Positions 16,979 through 25,193 of a DNA stretch of 64,000 nt are shown in pieces. The notes beneath the pieces were generated by a model. The model had not been told where the DNA came from and did not search any database. It saw nothing but the letters and a program-made list of their open reading frames with translations. A program made the position numbers and the translations under genes. Within the stretch, counting starts at the first letter, position 1; each line of letters starts with the position of its first letter. This DNA is from Albidovulum sp. (GTDB taxonomy: Bacteria > Pseudomonadota > Alphaproteobacteria > Rhodobacterales > Rhodobacteraceae): contig JACKKB010000003.1 in NCBI GenBank assembly GCA_020637635.1, positions 492,987 to 556,986 of the forward strand, read 5' to 3'.

Positions 16979-19040
16979 CGAGAAGCTCCGCGATCTCGCG
17001 CCGGAAAGGCAAGGCATCGCCGGTCTCGGGCATGTCGAGATGGCGCGCATAGCGATGTCCGGCATAGGTCGCCCAGGCGATCGGCCCCGGCGCTTCGGCA
17101 TCGCCGATCAGGCGGACAGAGCGAATGCCGGCATCGGCCCAGTGATCCGTGCGCGCCACCAGATCGTGGAAAAGCCCGTCCCGCCCCTGCCGCGATGCGA
17201 CCATCACCACCGCGTCGCAATCGAGGTGCTCGCGTGCGTCGGTATAGGTGCAGTTCGTCTCTACGCCGCCAGAAAAGAGCCTGGTGACACCCCGATTGAG
17301 CACGATCCTGACGCCTGCCTGTGCCAGTCGCAGATGGATCGCCCCCTGTTCGAGCGTGTTGCGCGACCAGTCCGAGACATAGGCTGCGGGCGTGACGAGC
17401 GTGACCTTGCAGCCCGCCCCGGCAAGAAGCTCGGCCAGCACCCCGCCCATGTAGTAGTGATCATCGTCGAACACCACGACCCGGCCGGTCGGGAGGTTTC
17501 CCTCCATGATGTCGTCGGGCGTGAATACCGGCATATCGGGGTCGGCAGGCATCGGCACCACATGCTGTCGCGCAACGCCGTCGCGCCGCCAGGTCGCGCC
17601 GGTGGCGATGCAGACATTCTCGAAACCGAACTCGAGGATCTGGCCGGCATCGAGCTCCGAGCCCCGGTAGATCTCGACATTTGGCCTCTGCGAGAGCTGG
17701 TAGGCGCGGTAATCCGCCACGCGCCCCCAGGCGGAGAGACCGGGCAGTTTGCGTTCGCGCGCCACGCGCCCGCCGATCTCGTCGCGGGCCTCGGCAACGG
17801 CGACGTCATAGCCCCTGAGCGACAGCGCCCGCGCGGCCTCAAGCCCCGCCGGACCGGCGCCGACAACAAGCACGTTGCGGCTTTCTCCCCTGGCGTTCAT
17901 CCGTTCGGGGTGCCAGCCCTTGCGCCACTCCTCCATGAAGGTCGGGTTCTGTGTGCAGCGGCTGATCGACATCGTCATGTCGCCGGTGATGCAGATATTG
18001 CAGCCTATGCACTCGCGGATATCCTCGATCCGCCCCTCCTCGACCTTTTTCGGCAAAAAGGGATCGGCGATCGAAGGCCGTGCACAGCCGATGAGGTCAA
18101 GCGTTCCTGACCGCACCATCCGCACCATGACATCGGGCGAGGTGAAGCGCCCGACGCCGACGACGGGCCTGTCGGTCAGCTCGCGAATACCCCTTGCCAG
18201 CGCCTCCTGCGCGGCCTCTTCCTTGAAGCGCGACGGGCCGGAACACGCATCCCAGCTGCCCTGCGCCAGATCCCAGAGATCCGGCAGATCGCGGTTCATC
18301 GCGATGAAGTCGCGAACCTCGCTGTTGGAAAACCCCAGATCGCCGATGCTCTCGTCCAGCGACACCCTGAGCGTGATCGCCATCGTGTCGCCCACCGCAT
18401 CGCGCATGTCCGCAATCACCTCGCGCGAGAAACGCGACCGGTTCTCGAGGCTGCCGCCGTACTCGTCGCCGCGCTGGTTCGTGGCACGGCTGAGAAAGTG
18501 CTGAAAGATGCCGAACCCATGGGCGCCATAGAGGCAAATGAGATCGAACCCGGCCGCCTTCGACCGGCGTGCTGCGTTGACGAACCAGCGCCTCAGGTTG
18601 CGGATGTCGGTGCGGTCCATCGCGCGGGCCTGGACCGGATCGTTGGTGAACGTCCGGATCGGCAGCGCCGAAGGCGCGAGCGGCACTTCCTTGGTGTAGA
18701 AATTCGGCCCATTGATGCCGGAATAGGCAAGCTGGATCCCGGCAAGGGCGCCATGGCTCTTCATTGCCTCTGACATCTTGCGCAGCATCGGCACATCGCG
18801 GTCGTCCCAGAGCCTGAGCTCGATGAAGGGCGTGATCTCCGAAGTGTGGTGCATCTCGGTCTGTTCGGTGTAGATCACCCCCCAGCCGCCTTCCGCCTTG
18901 ACCGCGCGCATCGCCGCCACGGCCGAGGGGTCCCGGTAGCCGCCGCCGTTGCAGTGCGGCACCTGATAGAAGCGGTTCTTGGCGGTCAGCGGACCGATCT
19001 TCACCGGTTCGAAGAGGATATCGTAGCGAGGGTCGCGCAC
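16971..19040 (-). CDS. TMADH/DMADH/histamine-dehydrogenase-like flavoprotein
   Basis: This iron-sulfur flavoprotein oxidatively cleaves amines. The GTG at 19040 follows AGGAG and makes the protein 689 residues, starting like trimethylamine dehydrogenase and placing the FMN-linking cysteine at Cys30, as in that enzyme. The Tyr-GAH catalytic pair is at 171-174, and the 4Fe-4S cysteines are at 344, 347, 350 and 362. The TMADH hallmark CTQNPT and GWHPE follow, then a Rossmann ADP-binding site (VVGAGPAG). Substrate-pocket residue 60 is Gln, as in dimethylamine dehydrogenase, and the Trp355 position is Asp354. This resembles the histamine dehydrogenase branch more than TMADH. The substrate is not proven. 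Confidence 0.85.
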   Translation of the reverse strand: MRDPRYDILFEPVKIGPLTAKNRFYQVPHCNGGGYRDPSAVAAMRAVKAEGGWGVIYTEQTEMHHTSEITPFIELRLWDDRDVPMLRKMSEAMKSHGALAGIQLAYSGINGPNFYTKEVPLAPSALPIRTFTNDPVQARAMDRTDIRNLRRWFVNAARRSKAAGFDLICLYGAHGFGIFQHFLSRATNQRGDEYGGSLENRSRFSREVIADMRDAVGDTMAITLRVSLDESIGDLGFSNSEVRDFIAMNRDLPDLWDLAQGSWDACSGPSRFKEEAAQEALARGIRELTDRPVVGVGRFTSPDVMVRMVRSGTLDLIGCARPSIADPFLPKKVEEGRIEDIRECIGCNICITGDMTMSISRCTQNPTFMEEWRKGWHPERMNARGESRNVLVVGAGPAGLEAARALSLRGYDVAVAEARDEIGGRVARERKLPGLSAWGRVADYRAYQLSQRPNVEIYRGSELDAGQILEFGFENVCIATGATWRRDGVARQHVVPMPADPDMPVFTPDDIMEGNLPTGRVVVFDDDHYYMGGVLAELLAGAGCKVTLVTPAAYVSDWSRNTLEQGAIHLRLAQAGVRIVLNRGVTRLFSGGVETNCTYTDAREHLDCDAVVMVASRQGRDGLFHDLVARTDHWADAGIRSVRLIGDAEAPGPIAWATYAGHRYARHLDMPETGDALPFRREIAELLDD

Positions 19041-19156
19041 ATCGTCTCCTGCAGCTTGGTCCGCCAAGTCTTCGCGGGGCCGCCTTCGCGATCAAAGACG
19101 GCGTTGCGGAAGCCACGGTTCGAAATTGCCGAAGCGCCCGCCGCGGCGGAGTGAGA

Positions 19157-19232
19157 TGGCGGCCCCGACAGGATTCGAACCTGTGACCTACCGCTTAGGA
19201 GGCGGTCGCTCTATCCCCTGAGCTACGGGGCC
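19157..19232 (-). tRNA. tRNA-Arg (anticodon CCT)
   Basis: A 76-base cloverleaf on the minus strand has acceptor arms GGCCCCG/CGGGGCC, an anticodon loop CTCCTAA, a T-loop GTTCGAATC and an encoded CCA. It reads AGG, a rare codon in this GC-rich genome. A plausible promoter lies about 35 bp upstream. Confidence 0.97.
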
Positions 19233-19263
19233 GTCGGACGGAATGTACCGCCCGGCTCCCTGG

Positions 19264-19292
19264 GTCTTAGTGTGGTGGAGGCCGCTCTTCAA
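19264..19292 (-). promoter_or_regulatory. Putative promoter of tRNA-Arg
   Basis: On the minus strand, TTGAAG (19292-19287) and TAAGAC (19269-19264) are separated by 17 bases and point at the tRNA gene. Confidence 0.5.
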
Positions 19293-19446
19293 GAAAACTC
19301 ATCGCGCGCTCCCTCAGACAGGCAAGGGCGCGCAACCGCCCGACGGGCGAGCCGCCGATCCACATGATGCGCGTCGGCTATGCCGGGCGCGGCCGGAAGC
19401 ACGCCTCGACCATCGGCTGAGTCTCGGGCCGGGCGCTGTCCTGGCC

Positions 19447-19513
19447 GGTCCGTCGGGGGGCTTTGCGCCCCCCGGACCCCCCGCAGAGTATTTCATCCAC
19501 ACTGAAAAGGGGA
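19447..19513. repeat. Intergenic C-rich hairpin of a type dispersed in Rhodobacteraceae
   Basis: A GGGGGGC/GCCCCCC stem (19455-19461 with 19467-19473) is followed by GGACCCCCCG and then AGTATTT. Hairpins of this composition ending in a GTATTT tail recur in intergenic regions of many Rhodobacteraceae, as far as I recall. Only one copy is in this window, so repetition is not shown here. The rest of 19293-19446 contains nothing I recognise. Confidence 0.45.
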
Positions 19514-19514
19514 A

Positions 19515-20040
19515 GTGACGAGCCTCGAAACGGGGTCCGCCCGGCCGGCGACGGTCGATCTGGCGGAATGCGTGGCCCCCGGCGTCGCCCTGGTCCTGCG
19601 CGAGGCTCGAAGCCGAGCTGATCGGTCTCGCCCCGGCGAAGCAGCGCATCCGCGAGACGGCGGCGCGTCTCTTGGTCGATCGCGTGCGGGGCGACAGGGG
19701 TCCGGGCCGGGGGAGAGCGACGCAGCGCATGGCCTTCACGGGCATGACCGGAACGGGCAAGACCATGGGTGCGCCGAAGAGGGCCGGGCTCCTGCCTCGG
19801 CTGGGCTGAGCCCGAAAAGGTCATCCGGCAAGTGTCACCCGCGACAAGTTCGCGGTCATCCCGGGGGGCCACGCCGACCGGTTGGACCGGTTCCATTCCG
19901 CCAAGCCCGGCGTTCACTCGCGCATCGCCGACGGCATCGTGCTGCGGCGCGAGGAGCGGCATCCGCCAATGTGCGCCCGTTCCGCAGCCCGGCGGAAAAC
20001 GCCTGAGGCAGAAGCGCCGGCGACGGGCCCGGTCTCACGC
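19515..20040 (+). pseudogene. cbbX: Decayed red-type Rubisco activase cbbX
   Basis: The translated fragments line up in order with CbbX, the AAA+ activase of red-type Rubisco. They are an N-terminal ATVDLAE segment; then, after a frameshift near 19604, ELIGLAPAKQRIRETAA and a Walker A region FTGMTGTGKT; then LLPRLG, stop, ARKGH and SVTRD; then directly AVIPGGHADRLDRF and SRIA. The in-frame TGA falls where CbbX has Tyr. The Walker B part (about 70 residues) is deleted, and further downstream only an ANVRPFR-like piece remains near 19968. No Rubisco or other cbb gene is in the window, so this is a non-functional relic. Confidence 0.8.
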
Positions 20041-21174
20041 CGCGCCGGGAGACCCTGACAGGGCTGCCCATCCCCGGTCGGCAGCACTTCTTGCGACGCC
20101 ATGGATGACCCGCTCGAAATCGAGCGCGGCGGCGAAGCCCGGCTGCGCCGGCCGTCCCTCGGCGATGGCCGAAAGAAGCTCGCGTGCCTCGATCGTCTTC
20201 AGATCGAGAAAGCCGAGCTGATGTCCCGGAGCGGGAACGAACTGGCCGTAGGGTGCGTGCTCGGGCCCGGAGAGGATCGTCCGGAAGCCCTGTTCCGATC
20301 GCGGCCCCTCGTTCACGTAGAGCTGCAACTCGTTCATCCTCTCCTGCGCGAAGGCGATCGTGCCGCGGGTGCCGTGCACTTCCCAGTCGAGCCGGTTCTT
20401 GCGCCCCCAGGCGGAGCGGGACGCCGCGAGCGAGCCCTGAGCACCGGAGACGAACCGCAGGAGCGCCGTCGCCGCGTCCTCGTTCTCGACAGTGCCGCGC
20501 CCCGACCCATCGGGCAGGGGCCGCGTCCGGTGGATGATCTGGCTATCGGCCACGAGGCTCTCGACCGGTCCCATGAGGCCCATGGCCATCGACACGAGGT
20601 GGCAGCCGAGATCGCCAAGCGCGCCGAGCCCCGCTTCGCCGATCCGCGCCCGCCAGGTCCAGGGCAGGTCAGGGTCTGCCTGGTAGTCCTCGTCGACCCA
20701 GCCGCGGAAATGAACGGGTGTACCGATCCTGCCCGCCGCGATCAGCCGCTGTGCGTGGCGGAAGGCGGGGTTGTGGATGTAGTTGTAGCCGACGAGTGTC
20801 ACGGTGCCCGCCCGCCCGGCCGCGTGCGCCATCTCCTCGGCCTCGACAAGCGTCAAGGCCATCGGCTTTTCGCACCAGACATGCTTGCCCGCCTCGAGTG
20901 CGGCAATCGCCATTTCCTTGTGCAGGTTGTTCGGGGCGGTGATCGAGACGAGGTCAACCGCGGGATCGGCGACCAGTTCGCGCCAGTCGGAAGTGGCGCG
21001 CGCAAAGCCGAATTGCGCGGCCATGGCCGTGGCCCGGCCGGCGGGCGCATCGCAGAGAAACTCCAGCCGCACTTCGGGCACGTCGCCGAAGATCGCGCGG
21101 ACGGAGCGCATCGCCATCGCATGTGTCTTGCCCATGAAGCCGGTGCCGATCAGGCCGTAGCCAAGGGTCTTCAT
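20035..21174 (-). CDS. Gfo/Idh/MocA family oxidoreductase (MocA-like)
   Basis: This 379-residue NAD(P)-dependent sugar/inositol dehydrogenase-fold protein has a Rossmann motif GLIGTGFMGK at residues 8-17, the EKPMAL block near residue 101 and a C-terminal alpha/beta domain with GDLGCHLVSMA. It ends an operon with mocD- and mocE-type genes, and its ATG overlaps the previous stop (ATGA). By context it probably oxidises the cyclitol or inosamine that the oxygenase produces, as MocA is thought to in rhizopine catabolism (inference). Its 3' end overlaps the cbbX relic on the other strand. Confidence 0.85.
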   Translation of the reverse strand: MKTLGYGLIGTGFMGKTHAMAMRSVRAIFGDVPEVRLEFLCDAPAGRATAMAAQFGFARATSDWRELVADPAVDLVSITAPNNLHKEMAIAALEAGKHVWCEKPMALTLVEAEEMAHAAGRAGTVTLVGYNYIHNPAFRHAQRLIAAGRIGTPVHFRGWVDEDYQADPDLPWTWRARIGEAGLGALGDLGCHLVSMAMGLMGPVESLVADSQIIHRTRPLPDGSGRGTVENEDAATALLRFVSGAQGSLAASRSAWGRKNRLDWEVHGTRGTIAFAQERMNELQLYVNEGPRSEQGFRTILSGPEHAPYGQFVPAPGHQLGFLDLKTIEARELLSAIAEGRPAQPGFAAALDFERVIHGVARSAADRGWAALSGSPGAA

Positions 21175-21563
21175 CCTGTCACCCGTTCATTGAGAGCCAT
21201 TCGCGGAAGGCCGCAGACCGCCACGCCGTGTTCGGCAAGAAGCCTCACCGTGCTGATGGCGCCCGAGCAATAGACTGCGTCCGCGCCGTGCCTGAGAAGC
21301 GGGAAGGCCCATTTCAGGAAATCGTCCGGGCCGCCGATCTCGTAGAAATTGTCGCCGGGGAAGGTGAAGGCATTCGGTGCGACGGCGCGAAACCGGGGAT
21401 CACGGATCATCGCAGGCGGTACCGACAGAAGCTCGACCCCGGCCGCCTCGGCTGCGGCCGTCTCATCCAGCGTCTCGACCCGGAGCATCGCGAAGGAATA
21501 TCTCCCGCGTGCCGCACGCAGGCTCGCGACGGTGTGGCGGGAGGAGGGCGCGAAAGCCATCAT
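21171..21563 (-). pseudogene. Truncated PanB-like (ketopantoate hydroxymethyltransferase family) gene
   Basis: The first about 115 residues resemble the N-terminal half of PanB-like TIM barrels: an FAMLRVETLDETAAAEAAG block, then FYEIGGPDDFLKWAF, then GADAVYCSGA and HGVAVCG. Relatives run to about 260 residues and continue with a HVGL block. Here the frame ends after 130 residues. Just before the end, a different frame reads FREWLSMNG and then stop, which looks like a real C-terminus brought out of frame by an internal deletion. The start overlaps the mocE-type stop (TGATG) and the end overlaps the MocA-like ATG. Probably inactive; a genuine short protein cannot be excluded. Confidence 0.6.
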
Positions 21564-21874
21564 CACACCTGCACGAGAACGCGGCCGGCATCGACCTTGA
21601 CCGGATACGTCGCAAGGTTGACGCACGCGGGCGCGCGCTTGGCTTCGCCGGTGCGGTAGTCGAACTGGCCGTTGTGCTTGGGGCATTCGATCAGATGGTC
21701 GATGACCAGCCCGCCCGCGAGATGCACCTGTTCGTGGCTGCAAAGCCCGTCGGTGCAGAAGAACTCCCCGTCCGGGCTGTGATAGAGGGCGAACGTGCGC
21801 CCGCCGTGGTCCCAGCGCATCACATCCTCTTCGTCGATGTCGCTCGTGTCGCAGGCGTGAATCCAGTCCGTCAT
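21563..21874 (-). CDS. mocE: MocE-type Rieske 2Fe-2S ferredoxin
   Basis: This 103-residue soluble Rieske ferredoxin has cluster ligands Cys45 and His47 (CSH) and Cys64 and His67 (CPKH), in the spacing of oxygenase ferredoxins. In Sinorhizobium meliloti, MocE is the ferredoxin of the MocDEF system that demethylates the rhizopine 3-O-methyl-scyllo-inosamine. Here it sits 20 bp behind a MocD-type oxygenase gene, which supports the same electron-carrier role. The ATG at 21874 follows GGGAGAAAAG. A MocF-type reductase is not adjacent. Confidence 0.88.
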   Translation of the reverse strand: MTDWIHACDTSDIDEEDVMRWDHGGRTFALYHSPDGEFFCTDGLCSHEQVHLAGGLVIDHLIECPKHNGQFDYRTGEAKRAPACVNLATYPVKVDAGRVLVQV

Positions 21875-21894
21875 CTCTTTTCTCCCTGTGGCGT

Positions 21895-22965
21895 TTATTG
21901 GGTAGTGCCGAGGGCAGCGGCATGAAAGTCTTCGCGGTAGGGACGCGCGGTCGCAGGCAGATCGCGCTTCAGGAACACCTCCTCGCCCCTCAGTTGCCGC
22001 ATCCAGACCGGCCACATTTCCGCATAGCCCGCGCGGATCGAACGCGTGGGCGCTGGCAGGTCGTGCCGGATCGCGGCGTGCAGCTTCGGCAGCGCGTGGT
22101 AGGGGACCATCGGGAACATGTGGTGCTCCACGTGGTAGTTCATGTTCCAGTAGATGAAGCGGCTGACCGGGTTCATCAGCACGGTGCGGCTGTTGAGCCG
22201 GTGATCGGTGACGTTGTCCGCGAGACCGCCGTGCTGCAGGAGACCCGTCATCACATGGTGCCAGGCGCCATAGAGGCGCGGCAAGCCGATCACCATCAAC
22301 GGCACGATCGAGTGCATCGCGAGAGCAAGGGCAAGCACCGCGGCGTAGATGCTCAGATGCACCCGCGCCGCGCGCACGACCTTCGGCCATTCACTTTCCG
22401 GAACAAAGGTCTTTTCCTCCGGATGCACGCCAAGGACGGCGTTGTAGAGCATCCTGCCAAGCGCGGCCCGGACGTCGAAAAGGCCGAAGAGATTGCCGAT
22501 GAGCCTTGCCATCTCCGGGGGCCGCATGACCGCGATCTCGGGGTCGCGGCCCACGACATAGGTGTCGGTATGGTGGCGCGCGTGGCTCCAGCGCCAGGTC
22601 GCGGGATTGCGCATCATCATGAAGCTCGCGATGTCATAGACGACGGTGTTCATCCAGGCCGTGCGGAAGGCGGTGCCATGCCCGCATTCGTGCCAGCGTG
22701 AATCCATGGCCGATCCGTAAAGCACGCCATAGGCCATCCAGAAGGGCGCGGACCACCACGACGGCCAGAGCGCGATGCCGGCCGCGGCCAGCAGAACCAT
22801 CGCGCCGTAGAGCATCAGCGTGTCGCGTATGGCCGGCGCGTCGCTGCGCTGCATCAGCGCCTTCATCTCCTTGCGCGGCACGTCGGTATGATACCATTGC
22901 GCCGCGGCGAGCCCGGACTCTACTGCGCGCCGGCCGTCCTCTCCCAGCAGGCTGTAGTCGCGCAT
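21895..22965 (-). CDS. mocD: MocD-type membrane diiron oxygenase (fatty-acid-desaturase fold)
   Basis: The 356-residue integral-membrane non-haem diiron protein has histidine boxes HECGH (92-96), HARHH (128-132) and HVEHH (278-282), plus a single H in LLQHGG, with hydrophobic pairs around residues 48-82 and 204-230. This is the desaturase/hydroxylase layout. With the adjacent Rieske ferredoxin and inositol genes it best fits MocD, the O-demethylating hydroxylase of rhizopine catabolism; desaturation of a lipid is the alternative. It starts the minus-strand operon behind a GGAGG and diverges from the LacI gene across 143 bp. Confidence 0.85.
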   Translation of the reverse strand: MRDYSLLGEDGRRAVESGLAAAQWYHTDVPRKEMKALMQRSDAPAIRDTLMLYGAMVLLAAAGIALWPSWWSAPFWMAYGVLYGSAMDSRWHECGHGTAFRTAWMNTVVYDIASFMMMRNPATWRWSHARHHTDTYVVGRDPEIAVMRPPEMARLIGNLFGLFDVRAALGRMLYNAVLGVHPEEKTFVPESEWPKVVRAARVHLSIYAAVLALALAMHSIVPLMVIGLPRLYGAWHHVMTGLLQHGGLADNVTDHRLNSRTVLMNPVSRFIYWNMNYHVEHHMFPMVPYHALPKLHAAIRHDLPAPTRSIRAGYAEMWPVWMRQLRGEEVFLKRDLPATARPYREDFHAAALGTTQ

Positions 22966-23075
22966 AGCTGGCCTCCAACCCGATACCTTCCGCCTGCGAC
23001 GATAACGGGAAACCGTGCCGCGGACATAGATGAGGGGGTTGGAAAGCTCTCAGAAATCGTCAAAATCTGTCGCAG

Positions 23076-23094
23076 GCATGATGCAATAACATCA
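23076..23094. promoter_or_regulatory. Palindromic candidate operator between mocD and the LacI gene
   Basis: Two overlapping palindromes occur: GCATGATGC at 23076-23084, and TGATG-N6-CATCA at 23079-23094. They sit in the divergent intergenic region just before the ribosome-binding site of the LacI gene. Location and symmetry fit an autoregulatory operator; binding is not shown. Confidence 0.4.
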
Positions 23095-23108
23095 GGAGCG
23101 AAAACACG

Positions 23109-24140
23109 ATGGCCCGCCGCGCAACCATTGCCGACGTTGCCGTCGCGGCCGGGGTCAGTGTCGCGACGGTCGATCGGGTGCTCAATGGCCGCGAAAAGGT
23201 CCGCGAGGCGACTGCGCAGCGGGTCTTCGAGGCGGCGCAGCGGATCGGCTACCATGCCGCCGGCCTGATCGGGCAGCGGCTCAGGACCGAACTGCCGGCG
23301 ATGCGCTTCGGTTTCGTCCTGCTCAAGGAACGGCAGGCCTTCTACCAGAACTTCGCCGCCGAGGCGGAGCGCGCAGTGCGAGAAGCGCCCGGCGTGCGCG
23401 GTCAGGCCGTCATCGTCTTTTCCACCTCGCAGGCGCCGTCGGATTTCGCGCGGCTCATGCGCGCCATGAAGGGCAAGGTCGACGCCCTGGCGGCGACCGC
23501 GATCACGCATCACGAAGTGACCGAGGCGGTGGAAGAGCTGAAGGCAGAGGGCATCCCCTGCTTTTCGCTCCTGAACGATTTCGCGCCGGGAATCCGGCAG
23601 AACTATGTCGGCTTGAACAACATCAAGGTCGGCCGGATCGCCGCCTCGATGATCGCCACCGCGGTGCACCGTCCCGGCAAGGTCGCCGTCTTCGTGGGCG
23701 GCTACCGCTGGCATGGGCACGAACTCCGGGAGACCGGGTTCCGCAGCTACTTTCGCGAGTTTGCGCCCCGGTTCACCATCCTCGACACGCTCGTCAACCT
23801 CGAGACGCGACAGCTTACCTACGAGGCGACGCTCGACCTTCTGGTGCGTCACCCGGACCTGCGCGGCATCTACTGCGCCGGCGGTGGCATGGAGGGCGCG
23901 ATCGCCGCCCTGCGTGAAGTCCGTGCGCCGGGTGACATTGCCCTGGTGGTGAACGAACTGACGCCGGAATCGCGCGCCGCGCTTCTCGACCGCTACCTTG
24001 CCCTGGTGATCGCTACCCCGCTTGCCGAGCTTTGCCGCGATGTCGTCTCGCTCATGACCACCGCGGTCGCGGAGGGGCCCTCGAGCATCGCCGGCCAGCA
24101 CTTCCTGATGCCGCATCTCTATCTGCCGGAGAGCGTCTGA
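23109..24140 (+). CDS. LacI-family transcriptional regulator
   Basis: The 343-residue regulator has an N-terminal helix-turn-helix (TIADVAVAAGVSVATVDRV, then LNGREKV) in the first 30 residues and a periplasmic-binding-protein-like ligand domain. The sensor domain resembles the sugar ABC binding proteins, fitting control by the imported cyclitol. It lies between the minus-strand mocDE operon and the plus-strand transport/iol operon and probably controls both (inference). The ATG at 23109 follows AGGAG. Dyads flank the gene on both sides. Confidence 0.92.
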   Translation: MARRATIADVAVAAGVSVATVDRVLNGREKVREATAQRVFEAAQRIGYHAAGLIGQRLRTELPAMRFGFVLLKERQAFYQNFAAEAERAVREAPGVRGQAVIVFSTSQAPSDFARLMRAMKGKVDALAATAITHHEVTEAVEELKAEGIPCFSLLNDFAPGIRQNYVGLNNIKVGRIAASMIATAVHRPGKVAVFVGGYRWHGHELRETGFRSYFREFAPRFTILDTLVNLETRQLTYEATLDLLVRHPDLRGIYCAGGGMEGAIAALREVRAPGDIALVVNELTPESRAALLDRYLALVIATPLAELCRDVVSLMTTAVAEGPSSIAGQHFLMPHLYLPESV

Positions 24141-24141
24141 T

Positions 24142-24183
24142 CTGACGAAATGGCATCATCGATGATGATGGCAAGTTCGTCAG
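24142..24183. promoter_or_regulatory. Large inverted repeat downstream of the LacI gene
   Basis: CTGACGAA (24142-24149) and TTCGTCAG (24176-24183) enclose a perfect 14-base palindrome, CATCATCGATGATG, at 24154-24167. No T-run follows on either strand, so it looks more like an operator before the catabolic operon than a terminator. The remainder of 24141-24289 shows no gene. Confidence 0.45.
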
Positions 24184-24289
24184 AAATGAGGGAAACGACC
24201 TCTGCCGCGTTGACGACTCGGCCCGCGCCTTCCCAGAGTGGCGCGGCCGGGCCGAAGCCGGCACTGCCGACATCCCGGGGAGTGTACGG

Positions 24290-25108
24290 GTGCTGCAACT
24301 TGCGCTGAATCATATGACCGTGGCCCGGGCGAGCTATGCCGATCTGCTTGCGCTGGCCGCTGAGCTGGGCTGCGTCGGCGTCGAGGTCAGGAACGATCTG
24401 CCGCAGCCTCTCTTTGACGGGCGCGACCCCGCCGAGGCCGGCCGGATGGCGCGTGACCGGGGGCTGCGTCTTCTGGCCGTCGCCGAGGTGAAGCGGTTCG
24501 ATGACTGGTCCGACGCGAAGGCCGCCGAGGCGCTTGCGCTGATGAAGATCGCCCGGGCCGCCGGTGCGGAAGCGGTCAGCCTGATCCCGCGCAACGACGG
24601 CTTCGGCCTGGGCGAGGGCGAGCGTCAGGCGCATTTGCGCTGCGCCCTGAAGGCGCTGCGGCCCATGCTGGAGGATCACGGTCTTCTGGGTCTTGTCGAA
24701 CCGCTCGGCTTCGAGACCTGCGCGCTGCGCCACAAGCGCGAGGCCGTTTCGGCAATCGAGGCGCTGGATGGCGCGGGCACCTTCCGGCTCGTGCACGACA
24801 CGTTCCACCATACGCTGGCCGGGGGCGGGAGGTCGTTCCCCGAACACACCGGCATCATCCATGTCTCCGGCGTCGCCGATCCGGCCGTGTCCACCCCCGA
24901 GATGCGCGACCCGCACAGGGCGCTGGTCGACGGGCAGGACCGGCTGGGCAATGTCCAGCAGATCGCGGCCCTGGCCGGTGCGGGATTCACCGGCCCGGTC
25001 TCGATGGAAAGCTTCGCGCCCGAGGTGCATGCGCTCGCCGACCCCGGTGCGGCGCTCGCCCGGTCCTTCGACTACCTCCGGTCCCGACTGGAGGAGATGG
25101 CTGCCTGA
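24290..25108 (+). CDS. TIM-barrel sugar isomerase, IolI/MocC-like
   Basis: The 272-residue AP-endonuclease-2/xylose-isomerase-like barrel has candidate metal ligands in LVEPLGF (Glu), LVHDTFHH (Asp, His) and the late VSMESF (Glu), as in B. subtilis IolI, the inosose isomerase. It is the first gene of the plus-strand operon and precedes the ABC transporter. In rhizobia the comparable gene mocC belongs to rhizopine catabolism. Likely role: interconversion of keto-inositols. The start is a GTG at 24290 behind GGGGAG. Confidence 0.8.
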   Translation: MLQLALNHMTVARASYADLLALAAELGCVGVEVRNDLPQPLFDGRDPAEAGRMARDRGLRLLAVAEVKRFDDWSDAKAAEALALMKIARAAGAEAVSLIPRNDGFGLGEGERQAHLRCALKALRPMLEDHGLLGLVEPLGFETCALRHKREAVSAIEALDGAGTFRLVHDTFHHTLAGGGRSFPEHTGIIHVSGVADPAVSTPEMRDPHRALVDGQDRLGNVQQIAALAGAGFTGPVSMESFAPEVHALADPGAALARSFDYLRSRLEEMAA

Positions 25109-25124
25109 GGAGACAGCCTGCACT

Positions 25125-25177
25125 GCCCATGATGGGCTCCGGCCACATTTGAGTGACAACGGGTGTGCCGGACACCC
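25125..25177 (+). promoter_or_regulatory. Palindrome and leader hairpin before the sugar-binding protein gene
   Basis: GCCCATGATGGGC (25125-25137) is a perfect odd palindrome sharing the CATGATG core with the site upstream of the LacI gene. A GGGTGT/ACACCC hairpin (25161-25177) follows, ending four bases before the AAGGAGG ribosome-binding site. They may serve as operator and mRNA-stabilising leader, respectively. Confidence 0.35.
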
Positions 25178-25193
25178 GACAAGGAGGAGACAC

